From Candidatus Roseilinea sp. (GTDB lineage: Bacteria; Chloroflexota; Anaerolineae; J036; Brachytrichaceae): a stretch of DNA of 64,000 nucleotides. The notes below the pieces were generated by a model that did not search any database, was not told the origin of the DNA, and saw nothing but the letters and a program-made list of their open reading frames with translations. Below, one piece after another: positions 33,313 through 42,438 of this stretch. The stretch spans positions 2,666,001-2,730,000 of the forward strand of contig AP024676.1 of assembly GCA_025998955.1 (NCBI GenBank), in the 5' to 3' direction. Position 1 is the first letter of the stretch. Each line of letters starts with the position of its first letter. Position numbers and translations under genes: made by a program.

Positions 33313-35418
33313 TCACCCCAAGCACACGTCGTCCGCAATGGGGACGACGATCTCGTTAGCCGGCCACTCGCCGCCGTCGGGCTTAAGCGCCTGGTAGCGC
33401 TGCAGCGACTCCCGGAGATACGCGCCGAGGCGCAGGGTGTCCACATCCACGCCGGGCGGGACGAAGATCGCTCGCGTCTCGAAGATGCGCAGGCCGGAGG
33501 GAATGCGATCGAGCGGGACTAGGCCGCCGACCGGATCGGCATCGGCGATGAGTGTTTGCAATCCCTGCCCGTCATGGCCGTGAACGAACACGCCGGTCGG
33601 TCGCGGCAGGTTGCGCACATCCGACCAGACCAAATGGAGCTGCACAAGCGCGCCGCAGCGTTCGGCCGCGGCAAATTCTAGTGTCGCGCCGGCGCTACCC
33701 CCACCGATGACCAGCCGGGCCAGCGGCGCAGCAGCCAAGGTGGTCATCGGCTCGATGCGACCGATTTGCCGCGCGCGGAGGCCGGGAGGGTCGTAGTCGA
33801 AGCGATAGATGTAGTTGGCGGCCAGGATCGCATCTTGCAACTGGGCGTCGTCCACCGCGCGACCGAACAGTCCGTATTTAAACGGCGTGCCGGTAGTGAA
33901 CGATTTGTCCGCTTCCTCGTAGCCGTCGCGCGCCGTGATCGAGGGAGGATGACGCAAAGCGAGCGTTTCGCGCCGTATACCGCTCACGCTGCCGGCCCAC
34001 TTCCATACCGGCCCCCATGACTGTCCGTCCGGGCCGTCCACCTCCCACAGATGCATGCCTTCGCGACCGAACAGAAAGGTCTGCTCCGCCGGCAGGCTGA
34101 CGAAGGGTGCATTGATCAGGAGGAAGGTGTCGCTGGGCTTGGATTGGCGCAGGTCTCGGTCAATGGCCTGCAGCGCCGGCGCGAGGCGTTGGGTTTCGGC
34201 GATGCGTATGAGGATGAATGGCACGCACCATAGCACGAACGACGTGGCGAGTGACGGCAGCACCAACTGCCAGCGGCGATGACGGACGAGGTGCATCGCG
34301 CCGGCGACGACCACGCCCCAGAACAGCGCAACACCGACCGATGGCAGATACATCAGGCGCGGTGCGTCGGAAGTGTAGCTGGCATCCAGCAGCATCACTG
34401 CCGGTGCGATGCCGATGATCCACCACGCCAGCGCCCACAGGCCCAGGCTGAGCGCCCGCGCGCGCCAGAGCACGGCCAAGCCCAACGCCAGTTCGGCAAC
34501 CAACAACCCGAGCGCCAGCACGATGTGTTGCTGAAGCGTTGTGCCAGGGGCCGGGCGCGTTATTGCCAGCATCCATGCGATCATGCCTTGGGCAAAATAG
34601 GCCAGCTTGTAGAGGATCGCTGGAATGTCGTTGCTGCGTTCGAAGTAGTTGCCCTCGCTCCAAATCGTGACCACCGTCAACTGGTAGAGGATGGGATAGG
34701 CTAAGGCGAAGGCGCAGGCCAGCATGGCGGCGCGACGCAAGCGCGACCGGCGGCGCCGGGCCAGCAACAGTTCGACACCCAACAGGTAGAAGCCGAAGAC
34801 GAATCCGGCTTCGTGGCTGATGCAAGCGACCAGCAGCGCAGTTGCGCTCATGCTCAGCCAGATGCCATTGCAGCCATCGCGCCATCGCGCGTATGCAAGT
34901 AGCGCTGCCAGTCCGGCGGCGGTCGCGACCGGGTGATATAGCGCGCCGGCCCATAGCACGGCCTGGTACGAGAAGGGGAATGCTGCGAAGAGCGCCCCCG
35001 CTAGCAGTGGAAAGGCTAGTCCGCGCCATCCGATCGCACGCCCAAGCCGAGCCGCCAGCGCGATCACCAGAGCTGTGTTCAGCGTGTGTGCCCATACGTT
35101 CCACATGTGCAATACCGGCCCGTAGAACCAGCCAAACAGGTCGCGGGTGAGCAACCAGAGCGTCGTAGCGGCAGGACGATACTCGCCGGCGGCCAGCGTG
35201 CGCGGCAAAGCAAAGTTCGAAATCAGCGAGCGTTCGGCCAGCCGCCATACCGTCGGCGCGTCATCATAGAGCAGCGGCAACTGAACTGCGCCGGCGTATA
35301 GCGCGAATGCACCGAACGTAAGCGCGCTCGTAGCAACCAATCGAAGGAAGATCGCGATGGACGGGGAAGGTTGGCTCGGCACACGCTGTTGTAGGATAGG
35401 CTTATCTTTGTCAGCCAT
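33313..35418 (-). CDS. GT-C membrane protein of TMTC/O-mannosyltransferase-like type
   Basis: The ATG at 35418 (MADKDKPILQQRVP) is preferred; the residues upstream to 35463 are His/Arg/Ser-rich and unlikely. The 701-residue protein has the loop-1 motif QLPLLYDDAPTVWRLAERS and GEYRPAATTLWLLTRDL, then FSYQAVLWAGALYHPVATA. This plan matches the 28265 gene (SFDDAWSV, YYRPLYLAY, ALPAGLNHLLAL), so the two are likely paralogues. About ten helices end near residue 400. The C-terminal module (LVQLHLVWSDVRNLPRPTGVFVHGHDGQGL) is more diverged than in its neighbours. A gap of 220 bp without a clear gene separates it from the divergent 35639 gene. Confidence 0.72.
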   Translation of the reverse strand: MADKDKPILQQRVPSQPSPSIAIFLRLVATSALTFGAFALYAGAVQLPLLYDDAPTVWRLAERSLISNFALPRTLAAGEYRPAATTLWLLTRDLFGWFYGPVLHMWNVWAHTLNTALVIALAARLGRAIGWRGLAFPLLAGALFAAFPFSYQAVLWAGALYHPVATAAGLAALLAYARWRDGCNGIWLSMSATALLVACISHEAGFVFGFYLLGVELLLARRRRSRLRRAAMLACAFALAYPILYQLTVVTIWSEGNYFERSNDIPAILYKLAYFAQGMIAWMLAITRPAPGTTLQQHIVLALGLLVAELALGLAVLWRARALSLGLWALAWWIIGIAPAVMLLDASYTSDAPRLMYLPSVGVALFWGVVVAGAMHLVRHRRWQLVLPSLATSFVLWCVPFILIRIAETQRLAPALQAIDRDLRQSKPSDTFLLINAPFVSLPAEQTFLFGREGMHLWEVDGPDGQSWGPVWKWAGSVSGIRRETLALRHPPSITARDGYEEADKSFTTGTPFKYGLFGRAVDDAQLQDAILAANYIYRFDYDPPGLRARQIGRIEPMTTLAAAPLARLVIGGGSAGATLEFAAAERCGALVQLHLVWSDVRNLPRPTGVFVHGHDGQGLQTLIADADPVGGLVPLDRIPSGLRIFETRAIFVPPGVDVDTLRLGAYLRESLQRYQALKPDGGEWPANEIVVPIADDVCLG

Positions 35419-35638
35419 GCGATGGGCGTGCAGCTTTTCGGCCGAGCGGTGGGATGAACTCACCAGGCCGCTCGGTTCGCATCCAACCCTACCATCCGGC
35501 GGTGACCGCCTTCCGCGCGATATCTATGCCATCTCCCTGCGCGACGCCGCCGGTTCCGACGGTGTACTGCGCGTTCTTCCCTGCGCCAGACAGCGTTTAC
35601 CACACGTCGGCAACTTGCCGGAGTGAGGCGAGGCTGCA

Positions 35639-38467
35639 ATGATGATTCGTCGTCGCGAACTTTGGCTGGTTACGTCGCTGATGCTCGTGGCGTTTGCGCT
35701 GCGCGTCGTCGAGCTGACGAATCGCAGCATCTGGCTGGATGAAGGGACGACGTTGCTGCGCCTGAGCGGCTCGCTGGTGAACAATCTGACCAACGTCATC
35801 TACGTCGCAGGCGAGCGCACGATTGACACACAGCCGCAGTTGTACTTTCTGCTCCTGCAGGGCTTCGTGACATTGGGGGGCGAGCACGAGTTCATCTTCC
35901 GTTTCTTCTCGGTTGCCTTCGGCGTGTTGTGCGCGCCGACGACCTATACGCTGGCACGTCGCATGTTCGATGCGCCGACGGCGGTGCTGGCCACCCTGTT
36001 CGTTGCGCTCTCGCCTGGGCTGATTTGGTATAGCCGCGAGATTCGCATGTATTCGCTTGTGCCGTTCCTCGCTGCCGCGTTGACACTCGCCGCATACCGG
36101 TGCAGCCGCGCGACGCAGCGCGTCGCCTTGGCTTGGCTCGCCTGGATCGCGCTGGCGATCGCCGGCTTCCTCACTCACTACTCGTTTGTCGGCCTGATCG
36201 CCGGGCAGGGGGCATTCTTGCTGACCTGGACGGCACGGCACTGGGATGAGTTTCATGCGCGCGACCGGCGAACCTTGATCGCTGCGGGTGCGTCGCTCGC
36301 CGGCGCGGGGCTTTTGGCACTGGCGACGCCTTTCGTTCGGGAGGTCCTGGTGCGCTTGCTGGGCGGACAGGAAATGAACTATGCTTTTGCTCCCATCGAG
36401 ATCGTCGTGCAAACGCAATTCGGCGGCTTCCTGTTGGGGATGAATGCGTTCGACTTCTCGGGCGGAGTGATCGGCCTCGTCGCAGGCGCGCTGTGCTTGG
36501 CGACCGCCGTCGTTCCATTGCTCATGGGCTCCTCGGGCAAGATGCGCACGGCGCATGCGCTGCTCGCAGCCTCTGTGGCCACGCCGGTAGTGCTGTGGTT
36601 CGCGCTGTCCTTCCTCAAGCCAAATTACCAAGGCTTCCGCCATCTCATCCTGATCGCCCCGATGACCGCTGTGCTGCTGGCGCGCTGTTGCGCCTGGCCG
36701 ATATCCGGCTTCGGCACGCAGTCGGCTTCCCTACTTTGGCGCACCGCAGGCACGACGATGGGCGCGCTGATCGTCGGCCTGCAGCTCTACGGCGTTGCTG
36801 CCACATTTATACGCACACCCCACTGGCAAGACGACTGGCGCGCGCTGGCTCACTATGTGCGCGACCACTGGCAGCCCGGCGACGTGCTGGTCATCGGTGG
36901 TCTTCCCACGGTTGCCATCCCCATCACGCCGTACTTGCGCGGTGTGCCGTGGTTTCAGGAAGATGGCGTCAACGCTCCGGCGCAACTGCCGCCGAATGCG
37001 CGACGCGTGTGGTATGTGGATCGTGGACGTGGCCAACCGCGCCAGCTCAACGGCAGTCCTTTCATCCGCCGGGAGGTGAACTTCCCGGCGCGCAGCACGG
37101 CGATCACGCTGCGCCTGCTGGAACTCGATCCGCCGTTCGTCGAAGCGCTGCCCGCTGAAGCGCTCGCGGTAGATGGCGCGGCCGCCGCAGATATGCCGCG
37201 TCTGGCGGCTTATGCCCTTTCACCTGGTGCACCGCTCAACCCGCAGCCGAACACATCCCTGACGTTGTACTGGCAGCGCCCTACTACATCCGGCGCCGGA
37301 TTCCCCGGCGAAGTCAACGTTGCCTTCCGATTGCGCTACGGCGATGCGGTCTGGCTAGACGCGAATGTGCGTGCTGACCTCGATGTTATCGGTGCTTGGC
37401 CAACAGACGGTTACTTTCGCACCGAGCACATCGTCCCCATTCCTATGGGCTTGCCGGCGTTGCCGTATCACTTGGAGATGTCGGTGCTGGCCGGTGATAA
37501 GCAAGAGCGCATCCAGCACGTCGCTGCGCCGCTTTCGCCGGAGGCGGTTGCTTGTTGCATACGTGTGACGATATGGCCGGCGCGTGAGCAGCCGATGACG
37601 ATCGCTGCCGTCGCTGCGCCTCAACCGCCGCTTGTGCTGCAGCCGGCGCGCATCCCTTTCCCTCCGTTGCCGTCGTTCGGCGACATACGCATCTCGGTTG
37701 TAGAACGCCCGGCCTCCCTCCATCCCGGCGAGCCGCTGCCGGTGGTCTTGACCTGGCTGCCGGCGCGCGCCGACTTGACGCCCTGGCAGTCCCGATTGAC
37801 GCTGCAAGGACTACTCGGCGGCGACTTGGCAGCGACGCAGCGTGTCGCCGGCACGCCCGACTTCCCCGTCGAAGCGTGGCCGACCGGCGAGCCGGTGCGC
37901 GATCAGTATGTGCTGGACGTGCCGTTCTCCGCGCAGCCCGGCTGGTATCGCCTGCAGCTCGAGCGCTGGCGCGATGGCCGTCGCGTTGATGGTGCCTTCC
38001 TGGGGCTGGTGCGCATCGAGGACTATCCGCCCATGCCCGTAGCGGCACAGGTGCAACATCCCGCAAATGCACGCGTGGGCGAGCTGAGCCTGCTCGGCTA
38101 CAGCGTGAACGGGCCGGTGGAGCGCGGCCGCACGCATAACTTCATCACTCACTGGCGCGTCGAGCAAACGCCGGCCCGCGACGGCGTGCTCTTCCTACAT
38201 TTATTTGGTCCAGATGGTCGGCTCGTCTCGCAGGACGACAATCCGCCTACCATAGATGGCAAAGTGCGCAGCACGTTGACCTATCACACGGGTGAGGGCA
38301 TCAACCAGATTCACCGAATCACGCTGCCGGCCGATTCGCCCGCGGGCGAATATAAACTCTTCGCCGGCATCTATGACCGCGACGGCGGGTTGCGCTGGCC
38401 CGCGCAGCAAGACGGCCGGCCCGCGCGCGATGACCTGATCTTTCTCGGCGTCATCACGTTGAACTGA
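35639..38467 (+). CDS. Large GT-C (ArnT/PMT-like) glycosyltransferase with three C-terminal beta modules
   Basis: At 942 residues this is the longest of the array. The membrane part (residues ~8-390) has SIWLDEGTTLLRL (~30-42), the TQPQLYFLLLQGF turn (~63-75) and YSREIRMYSLVP (~133-144), all GT39 signatures. After an extracytoplasmic segment (residues ~400-510) come three beta modules: TSLTLYWQRPTTSG, PVVLTWLPARADLTPWQSRL, and HNFITHWRVEQTPARDGVLFLHLFGPDGR. The last ends in PAGEYKLFAGIYDRDGG. The tandem modules suggest a binding or spacer function outside the cell. A GAGG about 10 nt upstream may be the ribosome site; MM at the start leaves 35639 or 35642 open. Confidence 0.8.
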   Translation: MMIRRRELWLVTSLMLVAFALRVVELTNRSIWLDEGTTLLRLSGSLVNNLTNVIYVAGERTIDTQPQLYFLLLQGFVTLGGEHEFIFRFFSVAFGVLCAPTTYTLARRMFDAPTAVLATLFVALSPGLIWYSREIRMYSLVPFLAAALTLAAYRCSRATQRVALAWLAWIALAIAGFLTHYSFVGLIAGQGAFLLTWTARHWDEFHARDRRTLIAAGASLAGAGLLALATPFVREVLVRLLGGQEMNYAFAPIEIVVQTQFGGFLLGMNAFDFSGGVIGLVAGALCLATAVVPLLMGSSGKMRTAHALLAASVATPVVLWFALSFLKPNYQGFRHLILIAPMTAVLLARCCAWPISGFGTQSASLLWRTAGTTMGALIVGLQLYGVAATFIRTPHWQDDWRALAHYVRDHWQPGDVLVIGGLPTVAIPITPYLRGVPWFQEDGVNAPAQLPPNARRVWYVDRGRGQPRQLNGSPFIRREVNFPARSTAITLRLLELDPPFVEALPAEALAVDGAAAADMPRLAAYALSPGAPLNPQPNTSLTLYWQRPTTSGAGFPGEVNVAFRLRYGDAVWLDANVRADLDVIGAWPTDGYFRTEHIVPIPMGLPALPYHLEMSVLAGDKQERIQHVAAPLSPEAVACCIRVTIWPAREQPMTIAAVAAPQPPLVLQPARIPFPPLPSFGDIRISVVERPASLHPGEPLPVVLTWLPARADLTPWQSRLTLQGLLGGDLAATQRVAGTPDFPVEAWPTGEPVRDQYVLDVPFSAQPGWYRLQLERWRDGRRVDGAFLGLVRIEDYPPMPVAAQVQHPANARVGELSLLGYSVNGPVERGRTHNFITHWRVEQTPARDGVLFLHLFGPDGRLVSQDDNPPTIDGKVRSTLTYHTGEGINQIHRITLPADSPAGEYKLFAGIYDRDGGLRWPAQQDGRPARDDLIFLGVITLN

Positions 38468-38490
38468 CGCCGATCGCAAATCTCCACCGC

Positions 38491-40500
38491 ATGATTGCCT
38501 CGCTCCACTCGGGTCGCACAACCGGCAGATCACGCCGCGCCCTCACCGCCGGCTTCGGCCTGGCACTCGTCGTGTTGCTCGGCTTCGCTGCGCGCGTCTA
38601 TCACCTGGATTTCGCGGAGTTGGCCGGCGACGAGGGCTTCAGCTACGTGTTTATTCAAGGGTCATACAGCCAGATCGTCAGCGACACGCTGGCCATGCGC
38701 GAGCCACATCCGGTGGGCAGTTACTTCTTACAGAAGGCCTGGGTGGCGCTGACCGGGAGCAGCGAGTTCGCGCTGCGCTTCCCCGCCGTCTGGCTCGGCG
38801 TTTTGGCGATTGCGCTGGCCTGGCGATTTGCGCGCGAACTGGGCTTCGCGCGCGGCGTGGCGCTGGTCTCGGCGGCGCTGATGGCGCTCGGGCCGTTTGC
38901 CGTGTTCTATAGCCGGGAGATACGCATGTACTCGATGCTGCTTGCGCTCACCCTGGCGAGCACACTGCTCATGTGGATGTTGCTGCGCCGCGCAGGGTGG
39001 CGCATCGTCCTGGCCTATGTCATCGTCAGTGGGTTGGCTTTGCAGATGCACTACTACGCCGGCTTCGTCTTCATCGCGCAGAACCTATTCGCCTTCGGTA
39101 GCGCGCTGCTTCCTCGAATCGGCCGGCTTGCCGTGGCCGCGCTGCGACCGGTGGTTGTCGCAGACAAACCGGTGCTGCCGGCGCCGCTGGTGCGCTGGCT
39201 GGCGGCGCAGGTGATGCTCTCCGCGCTCAGCTTGCCCTGGCTGATCGTCGCGCGCGATGTGCTGGTGAACTACCGCGGCGCAGTGGGCATCAACCTCTCA
39301 CCCGGCGAAGCGCTGATGGCTTGGTTCAGCGCCTTCATTGCCGGACCAAACGTCGCCGACCATCGGCTCACGCTGGCCGCGTTCGGCGCGGCGCTCATCG
39401 CGGTGGCGTTCATCAAGCTGGGGTTCGGCGCGCCCCGCATGCGTGGGCAGGCAGCGCTGCTGGGGCTCTACCTGTTCGTGCCGCTGACCATCGCATGGGC
39501 AGCCTCGCTCAATCGCCCGATCTTCTCGGAGCGTTACTCGATTGCCGCGTTGGCGCCGTTCCAGCTCTTGCTCGCCATCGCCCTTGCCCACCGCCCGCGA
39601 CTGCAATTCGCGCCCTCGGTGATGCCGGCAGCCGTTGGCCGCATTGTGTCTGCCGGCCTGGGCATCGCCTTGGCGGCCGTGACGTTGGCCGGCCTGCGCA
39701 GCTATCAACGCTCCGAAGTGGTGGACGGGCATCCCCGCGTGTGGCATGGCTTCATTCGCGTCGTCAACCGCTACGCAGAGGCATTGCCAAAGGAGCGCGT
39801 CCGCATCGCGCTCAACTTCCCCGATCCGGTCTTCACGTACTACCATCACCGCTACCTGCCGGATGGCCCGGCGTTCATCACGCTGCCGTATCGCGCCGGC
39901 GATGCAGAAGGGGCGCGGCAGGTAGCGGCCGAGCTTAAGGCGAGCGGCGTCGAGCGCGTGGTGTTGCAGATCGTGGACAGTTTCTGGGACGGACGGGGCA
40001 TTGCGGCGTCGGCACTGGCGAGCGAGTTCGTGCAGGTCGAGGAAACCTACAGCGGCCGCTGGATCGTAAAGATTTACGGCCGGCTCGACGCGCGCGCGCT
40101 GTATCCCTTCGGCGTGGCATTCACCGGCGGTCCAACGCTCGACGCCGCCCATGCGCGTGTGGACGCGCGCGGGCGGCTCGTCGAGGTGTTCCTGCGGTGG
40201 AACGGCGCTCAGGCGCGACACGGCGGCGCACAGAAGTTGTTTATCCACATCAGCCGGAGCGACGATCCACAGGCGCTCATCGGCCAACGCGACGAGCCAT
40301 TAGCGCTAGACGCGCCGCATCTGATCCTGAGCGACGGTCGCGGCGTTCACGTTTACGGCGTGCGGCTGAACGAGGATGCGCCGCCCGGCCGCTACGATGT
40401 GCGCATCGGCATCTACGACCCCACCCAGGACGGCATGCCGCGGCTGCGCACCGCGGACGGCCGGGATGCGGTGGTCATCACTTCACTCGAGATGCGATGA
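38491..40500 (+). CDS. GT-C (ArnT/PMT-like) membrane glycosyltransferase
   Basis: A 669-residue protein starting 23 nt after the previous stop, so probably co-transcribed. Signatures: FAELAGDEGFSYVFIQ in loop 1 (~residues 42-57), HPVGSYFLQKAWVAL as the turn (~73-87) and YSREIRMYSMLLAL (~139-152). About ten helices run to residue ~410. One C-terminal module follows (LVEVFLRWNGAQARHGGAQKLFIH, DAPPGRYDVRIGIYDPTQ). The last 18 nt overlap the end of the convergent gene. It is a likely paralogue of the 35639 gene. Acceptor unknown. Confidence 0.8.
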   Translation: MIASLHSGRTTGRSRRALTAGFGLALVVLLGFAARVYHLDFAELAGDEGFSYVFIQGSYSQIVSDTLAMREPHPVGSYFLQKAWVALTGSSEFALRFPAVWLGVLAIALAWRFARELGFARGVALVSAALMALGPFAVFYSREIRMYSMLLALTLASTLLMWMLLRRAGWRIVLAYVIVSGLALQMHYYAGFVFIAQNLFAFGSALLPRIGRLAVAALRPVVVADKPVLPAPLVRWLAAQVMLSALSLPWLIVARDVLVNYRGAVGINLSPGEALMAWFSAFIAGPNVADHRLTLAAFGAALIAVAFIKLGFGAPRMRGQAALLGLYLFVPLTIAWAASLNRPIFSERYSIAALAPFQLLLAIALAHRPRLQFAPSVMPAAVGRIVSAGLGIALAAVTLAGLRSYQRSEVVDGHPRVWHGFIRVVNRYAEALPKERVRIALNFPDPVFTYYHHRYLPDGPAFITLPYRAGDAEGARQVAAELKASGVERVVLQIVDSFWDGRGIAASALASEFVQVEETYSGRWIVKIYGRLDARALYPFGVAFTGGPTLDAAHARVDARGRLVEVFLRWNGAQARHGGAQKLFIHISRSDDPQALIGQRDEPLALDAPHLILSDGRGVHVYGVRLNEDAPPGRYDVRIGIYDPTQDGMPRLRTADGRDAVVITSLEMR

Positions 40501-42438
40501 GACGATCTTGAGCTTCGTCGGCAGCGCGACGGCATTCGCTACGGCAATCTGCGCCGTGTGTACAAAGGCGCGCTCACCGGTGAACTCGTCATATAGCCCG
40601 ATCAGCACAACATACTCGCCCGGCCGCGCGTCGGGAGCGACGGTGAAATGGTGCGGATCGTGGATCACCTGGCCGGGCAGCCAACATGTCGTCGGCAACG
40701 TCCAATTCGCCGGGCGGCCATCCTGATTGACGATGCGATATTCATCCTTGGGCGTATCGGCGACGTGTACGAAGACTTTGCGGGCGATGGGCAGCGGCGA
40801 GTCGCTATCCAGCTTCCAATACAAGTCGAGCGTGGCCGACTGGCCCGGCGTCAGTTTGGACGGCATGGTGTAGCCGAGCAGCCGCGCCTCGCCGTTCGGC
40901 TCGAAGCGAATCTCCGTAGGGATCAGGTCGGCCGGCAGCGTCGCATTCGGCACGGTGATCGGGTCGGCGCCGTAACCGATCACGCGCAACAAGGCGATGT
41001 GCGTGGTCGCTTGAATGACCATCAGAGCCGTCACGACAACGTGAAGCCAAGAAACCGGCCGCGCGCCGCTCGGCGCATTTGCTGCCGACCGTTGCGCGAT
41101 CCACACACCGGCCAACGCGACGATGATCGGGGCGAAATACATCCACACGCGACCGGTCTCCCCACGCGCGACGTGCAGCAGCGACTGGGCGGCGATCGTC
41201 GCAACCCAGGCAAAGGTGAGCGCAGGCGCGCGGCGCCACGTCATCAACAGCGCGATCGCTGCCAGCGGCAGGCCGGCGAAGGTGAAGAGGTCCCACGGAT
41301 GCCAAACGACAAAGGGCCAATAGTCGCGCTCCAGTGCAAGGTGAATCCGCATCGCCGTCCGGTAGGTGGCGGGCAAATCGAACCCCGTCGGCAGGATCAG
41401 CGCAGCCCAGGGCATGGCGAAGCCGGCCAGCACGGTGATGCCCTGCAACGCGCGCGCCGGGAGCGCGCGAAATCGGTCTATCTGCCAGATGCGGACGAGC
41501 GCATACAGTCCGCAGGCCATGATGATCGGCACGTTGCCGAAGCTCATCATCACCGCAGCCGATAGGACGAGGCCGAGGCCGACGGCATAAGCCATGGATC
41601 GGGCGCGCGTCGGCGACGCCACAAGCCGCTCCACCAGCATCAGGCCGGCCAGGATGAAGACGCCGAAGCCGCGATTCCACTGCGAAGCCCACATCAGCGC
41701 GCCGGGCACCATCGGATACAGCAGCGCCGCCGTCGCCGCGGCGCGGTCATCGGCGACGCGGCGGACGAAGAAGAAAAGCAAGACCGGCGCCAACCAGGCC
41801 AGCGCCGTTTCGACGACGATGCCGAACAAGCCGGCGGCGATCTGCGCGTCATCGAGCGCAGACGCGCGGAGGTCGAAGCAGGCGAGCGGCCGCAGCGTCG
41901 GTGCCAATGCCTCGGCCAGCGCGGGAAAGCCGCGCATCACCTGCACGCCGACCCAGAAGATCATCGGCAGGCCGGGGGGATGCCGCTCGGCGTGAACGTT
42001 GTAGCTCTCCATTTCCTGCGCGAAGCGCCCCAACCACGCGCCCAGGTCGTCCACGCGCGCGCCCACCGTGAAATAGCCGCCGGTGAAGTCGCTGTACTGC
42101 CGAAAGGCAAGGCCGCGCAGCGGAAATGGCTCGACGATGTGCGTCGCCGCGGTCTGCAGCGCAAGGCCGGCCAAGACGACGTAGGTCAGCACCCCGGCCG
42201 TTTGGCGGCGGGAAAGTCGCGCCGGCAGGTGCGCCAGGATCATCAGCGAGACCGCTGCGTGGATCACCAGGCCGGCCGCCAGCAGCAGCAGCGGCAGGGC
42301 CGGCGGCGTCGCGCGTTCCCACAGCACCAGCGTCCGCGCCGGATCGAACAGCAACGCAGCGACGTAGATGAGCGTGGGCGCGGCGATCAACGCCGCTGCC
42401 GCAACGCTCTGCGCGTTCTGCCTCACCTTATCGCTCAC
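40483..42438 (-). CDS. GT-C-like polytopic membrane protein with C-terminal beta module
   Basis: This 651-residue protein starts 11 nt inside the end of the upstream YfhO-like gene, which suggests translational coupling. It has about 11 helices (residues ~15-480). Loop 1 is longer than in its neighbours (RQYSDFTGGYFTVGARVDDLG) and continues to AERHPPGLPMIFWVGVQ, which carries the proline turn but no clear DE pair. The C-terminal module (ATLDLYWKLDSDSPLPIARKVFVHV, DARPGEYVVLIGLYDEFTGER) is typical of the array. It is a distant GT-C member; catalytic competence is less sure than for the DE-containing paralogues. Confidence 0.68.
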   Translation of the reverse strand: MSDKVRQNAQSVAAAALIAAPTLIYVAALLFDPARTLVLWERATPPALPLLLLAAGLVIHAAVSLMILAHLPARLSRRQTAGVLTYVVLAGLALQTAATHIVEPFPLRGLAFRQYSDFTGGYFTVGARVDDLGAWLGRFAQEMESYNVHAERHPPGLPMIFWVGVQVMRGFPALAEALAPTLRPLACFDLRASALDDAQIAAGLFGIVVETALAWLAPVLLFFFVRRVADDRAAATAALLYPMVPGALMWASQWNRGFGVFILAGLMLVERLVASPTRARSMAYAVGLGLVLSAAVMMSFGNVPIIMACGLYALVRIWQIDRFRALPARALQGITVLAGFAMPWAALILPTGFDLPATYRTAMRIHLALERDYWPFVVWHPWDLFTFAGLPLAAIALLMTWRRAPALTFAWVATIAAQSLLHVARGETGRVWMYFAPIIVALAGVWIAQRSAANAPSGARPVSWLHVVVTALMVIQATTHIALLRVIGYGADPITVPNATLPADLIPTEIRFEPNGEARLLGYTMPSKLTPGQSATLDLYWKLDSDSPLPIARKVFVHVADTPKDEYRIVNQDGRPANWTLPTTCWLPGQVIHDPHHFTVAPDARPGEYVVLIGLYDEFTGERAFVHTAQIAVANAVALPTKLKIVSSHLE